In this document: in pieces, positions 46,030 to 59,430 of the stretch
How the letters are laid out: each line of letters begins with the position of its first letter
Position numbering within the stretch: position 1 is the stretch's first letter
Source of the DNA: Cryptomeria japonica
Taxonomy: Eukaryota; Streptophyta; Pinopsida; Cupressales; Cupressaceae
Reading direction: 5' to 3'
DNA length: 64,000 nt
Assembly (NCBI RefSeq): GCF_030272615.1
Contig: NC_081413.1
Span: 334,594,302-334,658,301, forward strand
Made by a program: the position numbers and the translations under genes
The notes under the pieces: generated by a model
Seen by the model: the letters and a program-made list of their open reading frames with translations, nothing else
Told to the model about the DNA's origin: nothing
The model's database searches: none

Positions 46030-49000
46030 ATGGCAAGAAATGAATTTGCCTCCTCAAAATCTCCTATGTTTGATGGTGTCAACTATGCCTTTTGGAGTAG
46101 AAGAATGGAAACCTATTTGTCCTCTCTAGGTTGTGATGTATGGATGTCAGTTGTGAATGGGTATACAGTCCCTAATAATCCACCTACTGATGTAGATGCT
46201 AAGAAGGAATATGAGAACAATGCTAAAGCTAAAAATGTCATTCTTAGTGGGATATCTGATAATGAGTTTGTTAAGGTCATGCACTGCTCATCTGCCAAAG
46301 AAACTTGGGATAAGTTGCAGAAAATATTTGAAGGTGATGCTAAAGTCAAGGAAGCCAAGTTATAGACATTGAGAGCACAATTTGAGGGTTTGAAGATGAG
46401 AGATGAAGAGAAGATTGCTTACTATCTCCAAAGGATTTATGAAACAACAAACACCATTAGAGGGCTTGGAGAAGAAATAAAAGATGAGGTGGTAGTGAAG
46501 AAAGTACTTAGATCTCTCACATCTAAGTATGATACAAAGGTTTTAGCAATAGAAGAAGCAAAAGATCTGAAAACCTTTACAATGGATGAGCTATATGGTT
46601 CCCTAACTACTTATGAGATGAGGACTGCCAGTACTGAGGTTGTAAATAAAGAAGCTGCATTCAAAACATCAAGGAAAGGAAAAGAAGACTCTGCTCAAGA
46701 TGGAACGGGTGAAGATTCTGATGATATCATGGAAAACTTTGTCAAAAGACTCAAGACGGGTTCAGGCAAATACAAAGGCAAGCTGCCCTTGAAATGTTTC
46801 AATTGTGGAAATATTGGACATTTTGCTGCCAAATGTCCCTATGGTGATAAGAATGAAGATGATCAATCAAGTGGTAGCAGATCATATGGTAAGGACAGGA
46901 AGAAGAATGTCTAATGGCATGGTAGAAGAGGCAACCGGAAGTAGAGCAATCTTTACACACATCAAAATGATACCACATATGAGGAGAGTGCCTCAGATGA
47001 CTATTGCAGTGAAGATGAAGTCAGAGAAAGACTTTTTATGGCCCAAGAGGTTCTAGTACCTGATGAAAGAGAAGAAGAAGAGCAAGATGGAGAAGTAGAT
47101 ATTCAAGTGGAGCTCATCAATGCCTTGGAAGAGATGAAGAAAATAAGAAGAAATCTAAAGAAAGTGAAAAAGGTTGTAGCTAAAGAACAAGAGATGTTGG
47201 AGAAATCTCTTGAAGAATCCAAGAAAACAATTGTAGATGTAAAACTTCAATTGGAAGAGGCCAAGAGGATCTGTGAAGTAACTAGTATCGGCTTCAGTAA
47301 AAAGGAGAAGGAGCATCAAGATCTTGAAAAAGAAATTGTTAAGCTCTGGAAGGAATTAGAGAAGAGCAAGAATAAACTGATGATAAGAAGCAAGTATGAA
47401 GGCAACACAGAGGCCCTAGATAAAATGTTGAGAAAACAAGTCTTCAAAGGATACCGGTGGCTTAGGATTTGAAGAAGGACAAAGTTCAAACAAAAGAGAC
47501 ACATCAGATAAGGAGATACAGTTCACTTCTTCAAATGAAGGTGAAGAGAAGAAGAAATTCATGGTAAGCAAGGATACCGGTAAGAAGACATATGTAGATG
47601 TTGTTAGAAATCGCCACACAATCAATGAACCGGAGGCCATACTCATTGCATCAACATGCAAATCCAAGGAGAAATGCAAGAGTTGATCATGAAGGATTCA
47701 ATAGAGTTAGCAACATGAAAGGAAGACCCCTGGTGAGGCAGTCATTTTCAGGACCAAGGCAACCTAACCGGTATGTTCCAAACTTTCATGGTTATTGTCA
47801 TTGGTGTAATAAGTTCGGTCATAGAATGGCAGATTGTAGGAAAATGAATGTAAACCCCAGTTTTGAGAATATAAACTCATTTGCTGCATTACAAAGTACA
47901 AATGTCACATGTTATAATTTCAATGAGTTTAGTCATAAGAGTTATGAGTGTAGGAGAAATATGCAGATGTCCTACAAGAATTTTTTGGATACATCTTTCA
48001 ATGCTAATGTAAAATGTTACAAGTGTCAAAATTTTGGTCACATAGCAAGGCATTGTAAGATGAGAACTAATGAGAAAAAGAAAATAGTACCGGATTGGAA
48101 GATAGAGACAAACCAGAACACAAGATGATAGAAGAGGAGAAGAAAGAAGAGAAATGGGTTTGGATAGAGAAGGAGAAGAACAAGACAGAGTCAATCTTGA
48201 TTGTGCAGACTGCTCTACTTGCTGAAAGGAGGAATCTATGGGTAGTAGATAGTGGCTTCTCAAATCACATGACTGGAGACAAGAAAAAGTTTATCAAGCT
48301 TGATGATTGGAATGGTGGTTTTGTTTGGTTTGGTGACAACTCCTCTATCAAGATTAAGGGTCATGGTACATTGAACATTGATGGAAAGCTCAAGGCTCAT
48401 GATGTGTACTATGTGGAAGGAATAAAGCATAATTTGCTAAGTGTAAGTCAGATTTGTGACAAAGGGTACAAGTTCACATTTGACTCTATTGGTTGTCAGA
48501 TAAGCAAGCAGAGTATTAGTCAGGTAGTAGAAGAAGGAAAGAGGACATATGGTAATGTCTACAATCTGAAGGAATGCTCTAAGTCCCAATGCATGATGGG
48601 ACAGGTTGATGAAATCTAGTTGTGGAACCAAAGGTTAGGTCATGTGAATTTTTATAATCTGGTAATGATAAGCAAAAACCAGTATGTAAGAAATACTCCA
48701 CAAATAACTAAACCAACAAGTACTTTTTGTGATGAATGCATCAGAGGCAAGCAAATCAAAGTGAGTTGCAAAATAAAAGAGTACAATACCTCAAGACCTC
48801 TGGAGTTAGTACATACATATTTGTGTGGACCAACAAGGACAAGGGCTCTGACCGATGAGAGATACTTCATGCTATTCATTGATGACTATGCAAGGATGAC
48901 TTGGGTTACATTTCTGCATGAAAAATCGAAGGCATTTGAAAGATTCAAGATTTTCAGAAGGATGGTTGAAATGGCAATGGACATCGATTAAAGTGCTTAA

Positions 49001-51249
49001 GATCAGACCGGGGTGGAGAATATTCTTCAAATGATTTTATTGACAACTGTGAGAAATATGGAATCTGAGGACAATATTCAGTAGCAACACCACAACAGAA
49101 TGGTGTGGCAGAAAGGAAGAATAGGACAGTGAAGGAGATGGCTAGAATAATGTTGAATGAGGCCAGTATACCAAATACATACTAGAAGGAAGCAGTTCAT
49201 ATTGTTGTCTACACACTAAATCAGGTACAACTAAGAGTGAACAATAGAATGACTCCTTATGAGTTATGGTATGACTGGAAACCATCACTCAAGCATTTTA
49301 GAGTGTTTGGAAGTAAGTGTTTCATAAAAAGGCATGCTGATGGATTAGGAAGTTTTGATTCCTAGAGTGATGAAGGAATATTCTTGGGTTACTCAACCAA
49401 TAGCAAAGCCTACAAATGCTACAACAAGAAATTAAGAAAAATGGTTGATAGTATAAATGTGAGAATAGATGAAGACCTACATAAGAGAGAATCTACACCG
49501 ACACCCTACATTGATGTTTCAGATGTTGAGTATGAAGAACAAACTGACAATGGACCAGTAAAAGAAGCACCAAGTAAGAACTCCAACTGGTATGTGCAAA
49601 AGAACTAACTGGAAGAACAAATCATAGGAGATAAAAACGAAGGTTTGTAGACCAGAAGGAGACTAGCTCGGATTGATGAGTAGGTAAATTTCTGCCTCAT
49701 GACAGAACTTGAGCCCAAATTTTTTGATGAAGCTTGAAAAAGTGAGAAGTGGGTAGATGCCATGGATGAAGAGCTGAAACAAATTGAGAAAAATCAAACT
49801 TGGGAACTTGTTCCTAGACCGACAGACAAGAATGTCATAGGTACCAAGTGGGTCTACCATAACAAGATGAATGAAGAAGGCAAGATAATCTGGCATAAAG
49901 GAAGGATAGTTTGCAAAGGGTATGCTCAAGTGGAAGGTATTGACTTTGAAGAAACCTTTGCACCCGTTTCTAGGTTAGAGGCAATAAGAATGTTTATAGC
50001 TTTCTCTGCCTATAAAGGATATAAGGTTTACCAAATGGATGTCAAATTTGCATTTTTGAATGGTAATCTTGAAGAATAAGTGTATATGGAACAACCAAAA
50101 GGATATCTATTACATGATTATGAGAGTTTTGTATACCGGTTGAAGAAAGCCTTGTATTGTTTGAAGTAGGCCCCCAAAGCATGGTATTCCTGGTTAGACA
50201 AATACTTGAAAGAGAAAGGATTTTAAAAAGGGAATGCAGACAAAAAATTGTATTTTAAGGTAAATGAAGATTATATGATTATAGTTGTTGTATATGTGTA
50301 TGACATTATCTTTGATGGAGACAAGAACATCATGTGCAAAGAATTTGCAAATCAGATGAAGACATAATTTCAGATGTCAATGCTGGGTGAGTTGTCCTAT
50401 TTTCTTGGTTTGTAGATCTCACAGAAGGAGAAAATAATTTTCATCTCACAAACCAAGTATGTCAAAGACATGTTGAAAAAGTTTCAAATGGAGGACAACA
50501 AACCGGTAAGTACTCCCATGGTTACTAGTTGTAAATTGATCAAACTAGATGCATCACTGGAAGTAGAGAAGACACTATATAGGTCTATGATTGGTAGTCT
50601 GTTATATTGAACAGCATCTAGACCAAATATTGTACAAGTTGTTTGCATGGTTACAAGATTCCAAGATACTCCTAAATAGTCTCACTTAAATGCAGTCAGG
50701 AGAATCTTCAGGTACTTGCAAGGAACAATTAGTTATGGCCTGTGGTATCCAAAGAAATGAGACTTCTCTTTGCAGGCTTATATTGATGCAGATTGGGCAG
50801 GATGTATTGATGACCAGAAGAGTACAAGTGGAGGTGCTTTCTACTTAGGAGACCAGTTAGTATCATGGCACAACAAGAAGCAAAATTTAGTATCATTATC
50901 TACTACTGAGGAAGAGTATATAGCAGCCACTACATGTTGTTCATAGGTATTGTGGATGAAGCAGACACTGAAAGACATACAGGTGGAGATGCCGAAACCT
51001 ATTCCAATCCGGTGTGATAACTCAAGTGCAATCACCATCTCCAACAATCTAGTAATGCACTCAAGAAAAAACCACATTGCAATCAACTATCACTTCTTGA
51101 GGGAGAAGGTAGTAGACAAGGAGGTCATAGTATAATATGTTCCAACCGATGAGCAGATTGCTAACATATTTACCAAGACACTTCCTTTGGGCCCATTTGA
51201 GTACTTGAGACAAAATATGGGAGTTGTCCCACCATCTGGTTGCACTTAA
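46030..51249 (+). pseudogene. Broken Copia gag-pol with coiled coil and multiple CCHC knuckles
   Basis: Start ATG at 46030 (MARNEFASSKSPMFDG), end stop 51247-51249 (PPSGCT). Order: gag to 46914 with a stop at 46363 and a knuckle CFNCGNIGHFAAKC (about 46796-46837); a Lys/Glu-rich coiled coil (about 47040-47450); three knuckle-like motifs at about 47796-48060 (CHWCNKFGHRMADC, a damaged CYNFNEFSHKSYEC, CYKCQNFGHIARHC); protease WVVDSGFSNHMTG (about 48240); pre-integrase and integrase (48617-49340) with stops and a frameshift near 48990; reverse transcriptase (about 49740-50700), where the usual YVDD reads YVYD at 50293-50304; RNase H (about 50770-51130). Many stops replace W or Q codons. No functional enzyme is expected. 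Confidence 0.85.
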
Positions 51250-51489
51250 ATATGTAGGGAGATGTATTGTTCAGGGGGAGTCAACAATTGTTACTATCTT
51301 ATGACTCTTGAATCATGAAGCATGGACACAGGGGGAGAATGTGTCCTACCAATTGAAGACAAAGGGAGAGATTATGGTTAGACTCTGGTAGTATGATTGG
51401 TATTAGAATAAGGTTCCCTTTGCCATTGCTATCAAAGGGGGAGAGAAACCAAAACAGAAAGTGTTGACATCAATGCCAAAGGGGGAGAT
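51250..51489 (+). other. 3' untranslated region with a series of polypurine tracts
   Basis: Purine runs such as CAGGGGGAG (about 51272), CAGGGGGAGAA (about 51330), AAAGGGAGAG (about 51361), AAAGGGGGAGAG (about 51434) and AAAGGGGGAGAT (51478-51489) occur in 240 bp. Only the last abuts the LTR. Confidence 0.75.
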
Positions 51490-53045
51490 TGCTGGCATTG
51501 AGTTGTCATTGATGTCAATTGGTATTGTAGGTTACTGGTAGAGTGTGTCAACCGATATGAAGAAGAGAAGCACAACAACACCTAGTGAGCTGAACAGGAA
51601 GAATGACATGAAGTCATACTGAAAGGCAAGATGAATTCTTAGGATGATGTGTTGTCGGTAAGAATGATTGATCAGTGTGTTGGTCATACCGGTAAGGTTC
51701 TACCAGTAGAAGGGTTTCTCGGTTGTTCATGTTTGAACTGACCCTATGTCAGTGAAATTAAATAAATGCTAATGTGTCCTCCATGGAGCTGAGGTGGAAA
51801 ACATGCAGAAGTCGATGAAATGTTCATTGACATGGTTGTCTGTGTAGTAGGTGGTCATTAAATGATAAAACCTCAAATCATGGGTTGATGACAGAATGAT
51901 GTGGCTTGAAGAAGAATGGATTACAAAGAATGATTAGGCAGTTGTTGGCATTGTGATTGAGGCATGAAATCCAATTGCAGATTGGCCTTTAGTTAGAAAC
52001 AGCTGGGTGAAATGAGGTCGACAAAGATCAAGGCCATAAAGTAGGGTGAAGTTTTCTATTTTTAGCAAACATGCATTGGATGAATAAAAACATGTACAAA
52101 TGCATCTCCTCAAAGAAGGTGAGCGATCCAAGGAAGATCAAATCAGATTGGATACGGATTTAATTGAAGGAAAGAAACCCTAGCTTCCTGAAGTTTGAAT
52201 TTTTTTTTGGCAGGAAGACTTGCTTACAAATATACAAGTATAAATCGACAAGGCTGTTGTTGAATGTGATGTGATGATGCTGGCGAATTAAAATAAGGTA
52301 AAAAATATTGTCTGAGTGATAAACAAGAAAAATCTTAAGTGACTGTGTGTTGAAGAAGAAACCGGTAAGGTGTGTGTGAGCCGACAAAGACAAACCGATA
52401 GAAACAAAACCTGGCAAAGTGTGGGAAAGTGTGAAGTGAATCCAACATACAGAGGGAGAGAAGTTTCAATAGAGTAAGGACCAACATAAAGACAAGTTTG
52501 CAGTGTGTGTGGAGGTATCACAGACTAGTAAGATTGAAACCGGTAGAGCATAATATTGGAGGGTTGCAAAACTTCATTTGCAACAGGGAATTTACTTATG
52601 TAATTAAATTTTCATATTGTCTTCACTAAGTAGGTGCTTAGTGTAGGGGTTGTAGCTCCTTTAGGTTGTAGCCTATAAATTGTTCAGAGGTTGGTGCTCC
52701 TTTGAGTCCTCAGTTGGTGCTCATAAATAAGGGGTTGGTGCCCTAAAATTGTAATCAGATCAGTTTCATTGTGAGGCTGGATTGGAGTAGAAGATCTCCA
52801 ACAGCTATTCTCATTGAGGTTTTTCCCATATTGGGTTTTCCTCGTATATCTAGTGTTATGTGATGCATTCTTGTGTATGTGTTATTTTAATGTTATAGCA
52901 AATCCTTTCACACACTTAGTTTGCATTGGTTGGCTTACCGGTCAGCACTCTGTCTATTTTATATAGTACCGATATATCCCTGATTAGAAAGAAAGTGTTT
53001 AAATCACTGATTCACCCCCCTCTCAGTGATCCATTATGTCCATCA
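51490..53045 (+). repeat. 3' LTR of the 44201-53045 element
   Basis: 1556 bp, TGCTGGCATT (mutated start) to GTCCATCA. It lacks about 200 bp present in the 5' LTR, with the break between GAAGAGAAG and CACAACAACACC near 51570. Confidence 0.9.
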
Positions 53046-53050
53046 GGACC

Positions 53051-55439
53051 ATCTTGAAACTGTTTCACCAATATCATACCATCAAAAAATAAAAAAATAT
53101 CAACTAATTGTTTATAAATAAAAAAAATATTCTTTTCATTCATGATTATCATTATAACTAGGGAAACTATCTTTAGTAAGCCTAAATATATTCATTTACT
53201 ATGGGTCATTCTTGCACAATCATATCAACAAGATATGAATTTAATGCAACTAGTATTTATTGACCTAGTGACATCATTTAGGTTCAAGTATTCAATTAGG
53301 TTTGGTTGTAGTGTTTTTTGTTGTTGTTCATTTTTATATTCAAATACTTATACCCCTAAGAATCCACCTAAGTTTAAGTCAAGTTGTATTTGTAGGAGAG
53401 ATAACCTACTCTTTTAGAGTTAAAATTTAACCTTCCATATTGTGTTGATAAGTTGACTTCACTTGCATGATGATTATCTTGGCCTTATGAGTGAGATTTC
53501 ATTCTAGGAAGTGGAGTAACAATTTTGGGACCCAATAATTTAGTATACAAGTATATTATATTATAGTGGAGATCTATGTATTATCAAATGACAAGTTTTG
53601 AAGGTCTAATACATGTTCATGATCAAGATCTTGTCCTAATGGTCTTGATTTGTCCCTAAATATAGTGGAATTTTGCCCTATTAGTAAGTTGGAAAATCAA
53701 TAAATTATTTTTTATCTACTCTTTCAGAGTATGCATCAATTTGTGGTATTTAGAAATACCTTAAAGGGTTGTTGGATCAGAAAGATAAAATTTATCCTAG
53801 ATAAACACTTATAAAGTATTAAATTAAACACAAGTGAGGGCCCTAAATACAAACTCGTTACTCCATTTAAAGAACCAAAGAAAAATTACATATTAATTAT
53901 TACTTCAATTATCTAGGATGAGAGAATTATTTCAAGAGAGATGAGAGACCTGAAATTAATATAACTAAATACCTAAATCACCTAAAGGTGTGTTTGGTTA
54001 GCACTAGGTAGGGAAGGTAAAGGGTTCATTTAACTAAATTTGAATTTAGGGAGGATGAGTCTAGAAATTTAAGGATATTATTGCATCTATGAACTTATTT
54101 TAAAACATGGGAGAGACCAAATCAAATCTTGTAATATGTGTATAGTATTGTATGCATACTCTAACACAATAAATAAGTGGATAGTATGGTTGTATAAGTT
54201 TGAGTTCATACAAGGATAAGTTAGACACTACAACTTTGGTAATGAGTGTAAGAAAATAAATAAATTCTAGGGGAATGAATCCAAATTCAAATAAGATAAT
54301 GTTATTTATCACTAAGAAAATGTATCAAGAAATATTCTAAAAATGGGTACAAAACTAAATTGTAAATGGCATGGATATGTAAATTTTACCATTACACTAA
54401 TAAAGAAAAAAATTATGTACTATAGGCACACCAAAATTTGTAACCAAATATTCTCTAAATTTGAGTCCATATTACAAAATCAAATTGGGGTTTTTTAAGG
54501 ATCTCATTTTTTAAGACTTTATAACACCCACCATTGTGAAACATTTTTTATGGCATCTCTCATTGTTACTAGAAGCTATGCTTGGAGTATGATTTAAAAA
54601 CATGTGAACTTTATGTTACTTATTCTAAAACATTATGGTATATATTGAAGGGAATGAGCATAATTTATAATAATGAATAGACTAAATGCATGAAACATAA
54701 TGTGATTCAATAAGATTTTGTGTCTAAATTATCACCATGTAAGCAATAATATGTTAAATTTTGTATGTCGATTCACTTATATGTCCTACCATAGACATAT
54801 TAATGTTTTAGGTGCTACTCAACTGCTAAAGGGGTTAGATATTAGAGAGCAAGTGAGGGAATTGTCATCATCTAGATTGAAGGGATGACTCAAACATAAT
54901 CAAGTAGTCCTCTCCAATAGATGGTGAGACTCAATCATACTAGATCAATGCCCCATAGATGACCAGATTTTCCCAAGTCATCCTTAGTCTTCATGAGAAC
55001 TCAAGGTATGAGAGGGGAATCCATTATCTTGGTTCATTAATTAATCATGGTTCATCATTTATCATCTTTTACCATAACTTACCAATGAGTTATCTTGGTG
55101 GCCCCTTTGTGCCTTGGGCCCCACTGGATGCCACTCCCATAATTGTCTCTAACACCTACACCTTAGGCTCATCATGTTCTCCAATTAATATGACATATAA
55201 CCAACACAAAATACTCAATAATACATCATTTTTTCAATTTCTCACATTCTCACCAAATCATTCACACATGATCCAAATGAATCTCTTTTCACAATTGACA
55301 ATATATACCATCATTCCCACAAAATAATTCATGAATTTTTATCGTAAAATTGTATTTTCCTATATTTCACAAAATTCCCAAAAGCCATGGTATGTCTTCA
55401 ATGTAGATTATAATAGAGTGAAGAAAATATCTCTTTGTA
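53051..55439. other. Intergenic sequence without recognisable genes
   Basis: 2.4 kb, AT-rich. Open frames at 53142-53417 and 54959-55327 have no motif, no conserved neighbour and ordinary composition; I treat them as chance. No LTR ends or TSDs were found. Confidence 0.5.
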
Positions 55440-55680
55440 GGGTTATGCTGTTGGATTTCCTCCAAAAGAGAAATATGTAGATTTCATGCAAAGGCTTAGA
55501 GCCTAGAAGTGTATTGTAATTGTTTGTTGCATATTAATACATTGGTTCGATGCTTTAAAGTGTGGAGTTTTTTACTTGAAAGAGTTTTCCCCACGTATAT
55601 TAGTGTTTCTTCTCTTATGTCTATCTTTGTTCTTTTATTCTTTTACATTCTTGAAGTGTTGATTTACATGTCATTACGCT
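55440..55680 (+). repeat. Possible LTR fragment
   Basis: GAGTTTTTTACTTGAAAGAG followed by TTTTCCCCACGTATATTAGTG and a T-rich stretch resembles the R/U5 part of plant Copia LTRs (a GGTTTTCC-CACGTA-type phrase). No partner LTR, primer site or coding region is attached. Confidence 0.35.
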
Positions 55681-57064
55681 ACCAAAATTTTATTGGATCC
55701 ACTAACGACATTATCTTTCCTTTAAGGGTTAATGGATGGGAAATTAATTTTGCTTGTTTCCGCTTAATGAAAATTTAGGATACTGAAGGTACATATTGAT
55801 TCTCAGGTCTTTTTTGGGTTCATCTTTCCCTTTTAATAATCACATGAGAGAAAAGAATGCATCCAAGCTTACAGAATAACCATAAACAAATAGACAAGTC
55901 ACAAGATAACATAAAATATATCTTGAGAAAACCTATGTAGAGGGAAAAATCATCCACACTCTATCTATTATTAACCAATAAAATATTACAATGCACTTAA
56001 AAAGTTTTCATGAATACTTCTAAAATATCAAGATCCTCCAATGCGCTCTCCATTTGTTTAATCATGTAACTATATCAGATAAAACATGAAAATTAATGTG
56101 AAACTTCAATGGGTAACCACAAACTCTAAGAAACACGCTATTGTTTTAAATCTCAAACAATTAGAGGAATATATTTATGCAATGCAAGGAATCAAATGAA
56201 AACAAATAATTATACCTCTCAAACAAGCATCAAGGTTACCTCGATGGCTCTTCTTCACTTCTGTGATGTATAGTAATGTTGCTCTCATAATTATATCAAA
56301 GCATTATTTTGACAATGTGATCGCAAAAAAGCTAAAGAATGTGGCTATTTATGATTGATGATGAAGTTTTCTTTTATGTATTTTCTAGTATGAATCAACA
56401 TTGGAGATTTGAGGAGATTAATTGAAGATCAATAGATGAGATTCAATGAGAAGACTTGATTAGGATATAATTAATTGCATGATGAGGATAGATAGAATTG
56501 ATTGATCAAATTAACTTAGCATGAGTGTTAGATGAGAGGAGGAAGTCAATACTTAATTAGCATTAAATAATTAAAAAAATATTTAATTGAGTGCATGAGA
56601 AGAAGAAAAATAGAATTAAGATTTTATTTATTTTTAGAAGAGATATATTTAGAAATGTGAATAATTAAATAAATTAAAAAATTCATTTAATTGTACAAGA
56701 CTTAGTTAGCTAATTAAATAATAAAAATGATTATGTAATTATGAAAAAGTGAAAGAGAAATATTTAATTAAATGAATAAAATTATTTATAAAAATATGCA
56801 TGAGGGAAAGAATAGTTAAAATAATTAAATAATAAAGATCATTTAATTATTTGTGTAGAAAGATATTAATAAAATAATAAAAATCATAATGTTAAAAGAA
56901 TATTAGAATAATTAGACAATTAAACATTATTTAATTATAAAAAATGAGGAAAATTTGATTTAGAAGAATAAAGTTAGTTTAAATAAATAATTAAAATTAT
57001 TTAATTAATTTAGAAGAAAGTAAAATATTTTTCACATATGTCAGGACAATTTTCGGTGTCTATA
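55681..57064 (-). repeat. AT-rich stretch ending in a possible 3' LTR of a decayed Gypsy element
   Basis: On the minus strand AAAGAGGGACAAAA (57065-57078) is followed by TATAGACACCGAAAATTG, close to the TGTAGACACC starts of some plant Gypsy LTRs. If so, the LTR runs left from 57064; I could not fix its other end. A GAAAACCTATGTAGAGGG phrase near 55935 may belong to a different LTR. Much of 56550-57020 is low-complexity ATTTAATTA sequence. Confidence 0.4.
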
Positions 57065-58844
57065 TTTTGTCCCTCTTTGAGACAATGCGTTTTGGCATTG
57101 TTTCAATGAAAAATTAAAAAAAATGTGACGTGCTTCCTACCCTAGCATACCCCAATGGAATGAAAGATGGAGGTGGGATTCCCCTTGATAGATTGTTTGT
57201 GAATTAAAGGCATGAATAATCTCTCAAAAGAAAGAGAAGAATGTTAGATGAAAGATGAAATATGATGAAAAAAGAATAGTTAGTAACTAAAAGGAAGAAT
57301 TTAAGTTGATAGAAGAAGAGTCTATTGATATCAAATGAGAAAAGCTCAATTAATTAATTAGGATAGATGATTGATTGATTGAGATTTATTGTTTGATTGG
57401 AAATTGATTGATAGACTAGCCTTGAGCTTTCATTGTACTTTCACTAGTGCACAGAAAAATCATCAAGAGTGTTTTATGTTGCAAATGAATTTATTGCATC
57501 AAGGTATGGAAAGACTAAGGTGTGGACTATCCCTTTGCATAGACATATACATTGCACACAAGTAGTGTCCTGACTCATACTAGTGACAATAGAACCCTAT
57601 TTGAATATGTGAGGAGTAACCACAAAGCATGTTAATCCTGATGCAGGAAAGTGCTATATGACTTTTAACTTGCCTAGGATGTTTTGATTATGCCAAATGG
57701 AACCCAAACACAAAGAAGGAACTTAGTTACCCCATCAATATTATTAAGACAAACCACCAACAACAACCTAATGATAAAAATCCTTATCCATCCTCACTCC
57801 TCTATTCACTTGGGAGTATCCTTGAGTAGCATAGAAACATGATATAATTAAAAGACAAGTCTCACTGGACTAAACATGTAAACAACCATTTAGATATTAT
57901 TTCCAAAGATAAGTGTTTCTTGGTAGCATGACAAAGACCATGTTTGGTTTCAGGAATGAGGCATGCCATATAAGATGTCAAGTCTTATTTTGATGATGCA
58001 ACAACCTATATAAGACAAGATATCTAATTAGGATATGTAATGTTTATTAGGAAATTGATCAATTCGATTGTAGGTTAGCCTGGTAATTCTTTAGTTGGTT
58101 TATGATTAGTTAATCTCATTGTTTGCATGATGTTTTATTTATGTCTAGACAAAGCGCCAGTCTCTATAAGAGATAATTTATTATGGATGATGGATTGTGA
58201 TGGGTGAAGAGTTTATTATGGTATATGGAAACATTTTATGGATTGTATATTGTGAAAGTGGTCATGATAGTGTCAATATGTAATGTATCCTTTGTCGTGA
58301 TGTCAAAGATAAAATTTGAAAACCTAGGTTGAGGACTACCTCCAATTAGGGCTAGGACAATTTATTGTAAAAAGAGTTAAGTCAATGGACTTTATTATGG
58401 ATTGGTGGAATAGAAAGTGAAGCTAAACATCAACAAATCTCATGCCATGAGAGGTGTGTTGATAAGTTTTATTATGGAAGATCAATGAAATGTATGGGTT
58501 TATTATGGAAGGGTGTATGCTCAATTATTATGGATAAGGTGAAAAACTAGATAGAATAATGATAAATGGAAGAGCAATGACGTACTGCACATGGCACCTC
58601 TATGAGGTCTTCACCATGATACTTACCCAAGGCACCACCAAAGTGGTTCTCACCATACAACGTATTATCTCTCTTAGTTTCTAATTTTTGGGTGTCACAT
58701 AAGATGCCTTTTGCCAAGTTATCATCAAGGTGATGATTTTTTGATAATTTTTGTATTTTTGACATTTTTAAAATATTTTTGTCATTTTTTTTTGTATTTT
58801 TGAAAGGGATTTCCTAAGGGTAATTTATACAATTTGCAAAGTTA
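57065..58844 (-). other. Probable 3' internal part of the decayed Gypsy element
   Basis: This lies between the possible polypurine tract at 57065-57078 and the integrase remnant at 58845-59430. The short minus-strand frame 58547-58765 has no motif that I recognise. The stretch 58165-58545 contains scattered TTTATTATGG words. Confidence 0.4.
58165..58545. repeat. Dispersed TTTATTATGG words
   Basis: T(T)TATTATGGA-like words occur at least six times (near 58169, 58211, 58391, 58469, 58500 and 58527) at uneven spacing, often followed by ATTG or AAG. This is too regular for chance in 380 bp but too diverged for a clear unit. Confidence 0.55.
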
Positions 58845-59430
58845 CATTCTATTGATGGGCTCTGGTAGCGGTTCACCTTCTAGAGTAGCCAATTGATATG
58901 TGCTAGATTTGTAAGTTGTTGTAACAATGTAAGGACCCAACCAATTAGGGTCAATTTTTTTAACCTTTTCCCTATCTAATAGATTCCTTGGATTATCTTT
59001 TAAGACCAAGTCACCAATCTCAAAATGTCAAAAGACTCTATTATTATAAAAATAATAGAGATAGTTTCGATAAGCTTGTAATTGGTTCAATGCAATCTAG
59101 CATCTCTCATGCATTAACTCTAGCTCATGTAATCTATATACCTAATATTCTTCATCATCAATGAAGTGTTGCATAGATACCCTCAAGGATGGTAACTTGA
59201 CCTTGATAGAAAGGATGGCTTCAAATCCAAAGAAAATCTCATAGGGTTGGGTTGAGTTGGATGTGCTAGTCATGAACAACATCATTAATAGTCTTCTTAA
59301 GGATTTTTATTATATTTTTGTTGAACACTTCATCCTGACCATTACTTTGAGGATAATATGGACTAGACACTGATGTTGGATGTGAAACTTATCACAAAGA
59401 GAGCAAACATCGGGTGAACTCACAATAATG
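58845..59430 (-). pseudogene. Gypsy integrase C-terminal remnant
   Basis: Minus-strand translation across several frames gives SSPYYPQSNGQ (integrase core just before the catalytic glutamate region), a KILKKTIN-like helix, and then GDLVLKDNPRNLL and DPNWLGPY, the C-terminal domain shared by Ty3/Gypsy integrases. At least five stops and one frameshift are present. The start of integrase and all upstream genes are missing: coding similarity ends near 59430, perhaps where the neighbouring sequence inserted or was joined. Confidence 0.75.

Larger units (their letters stand above)
44201..53045 (+). mobile_element. Complete but inactive Copia element (8845 bp) with enlarged gag
   Basis: LTRs 44201-45954 and 51490-53045, primer-binding site at 45956, long gag-pol remnant, polypurine tract 51478-51489, TSD GGACC. 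Gag carries a coiled-coil region and several knuckles, longer than in the neighbour at 37027. Reverse transcriptase has lost a catalytic aspartate. I leave the Copia lineage open; a coiled-coil gag would fit the SIRE/Maximus group. Confidence 0.9.

Noticed and set aside
54959-55327. 122-codon frame as a host gene
   Set aside because: Composition matches the surroundings, there is no domain, splice context or promoter, and nothing similar nearby.
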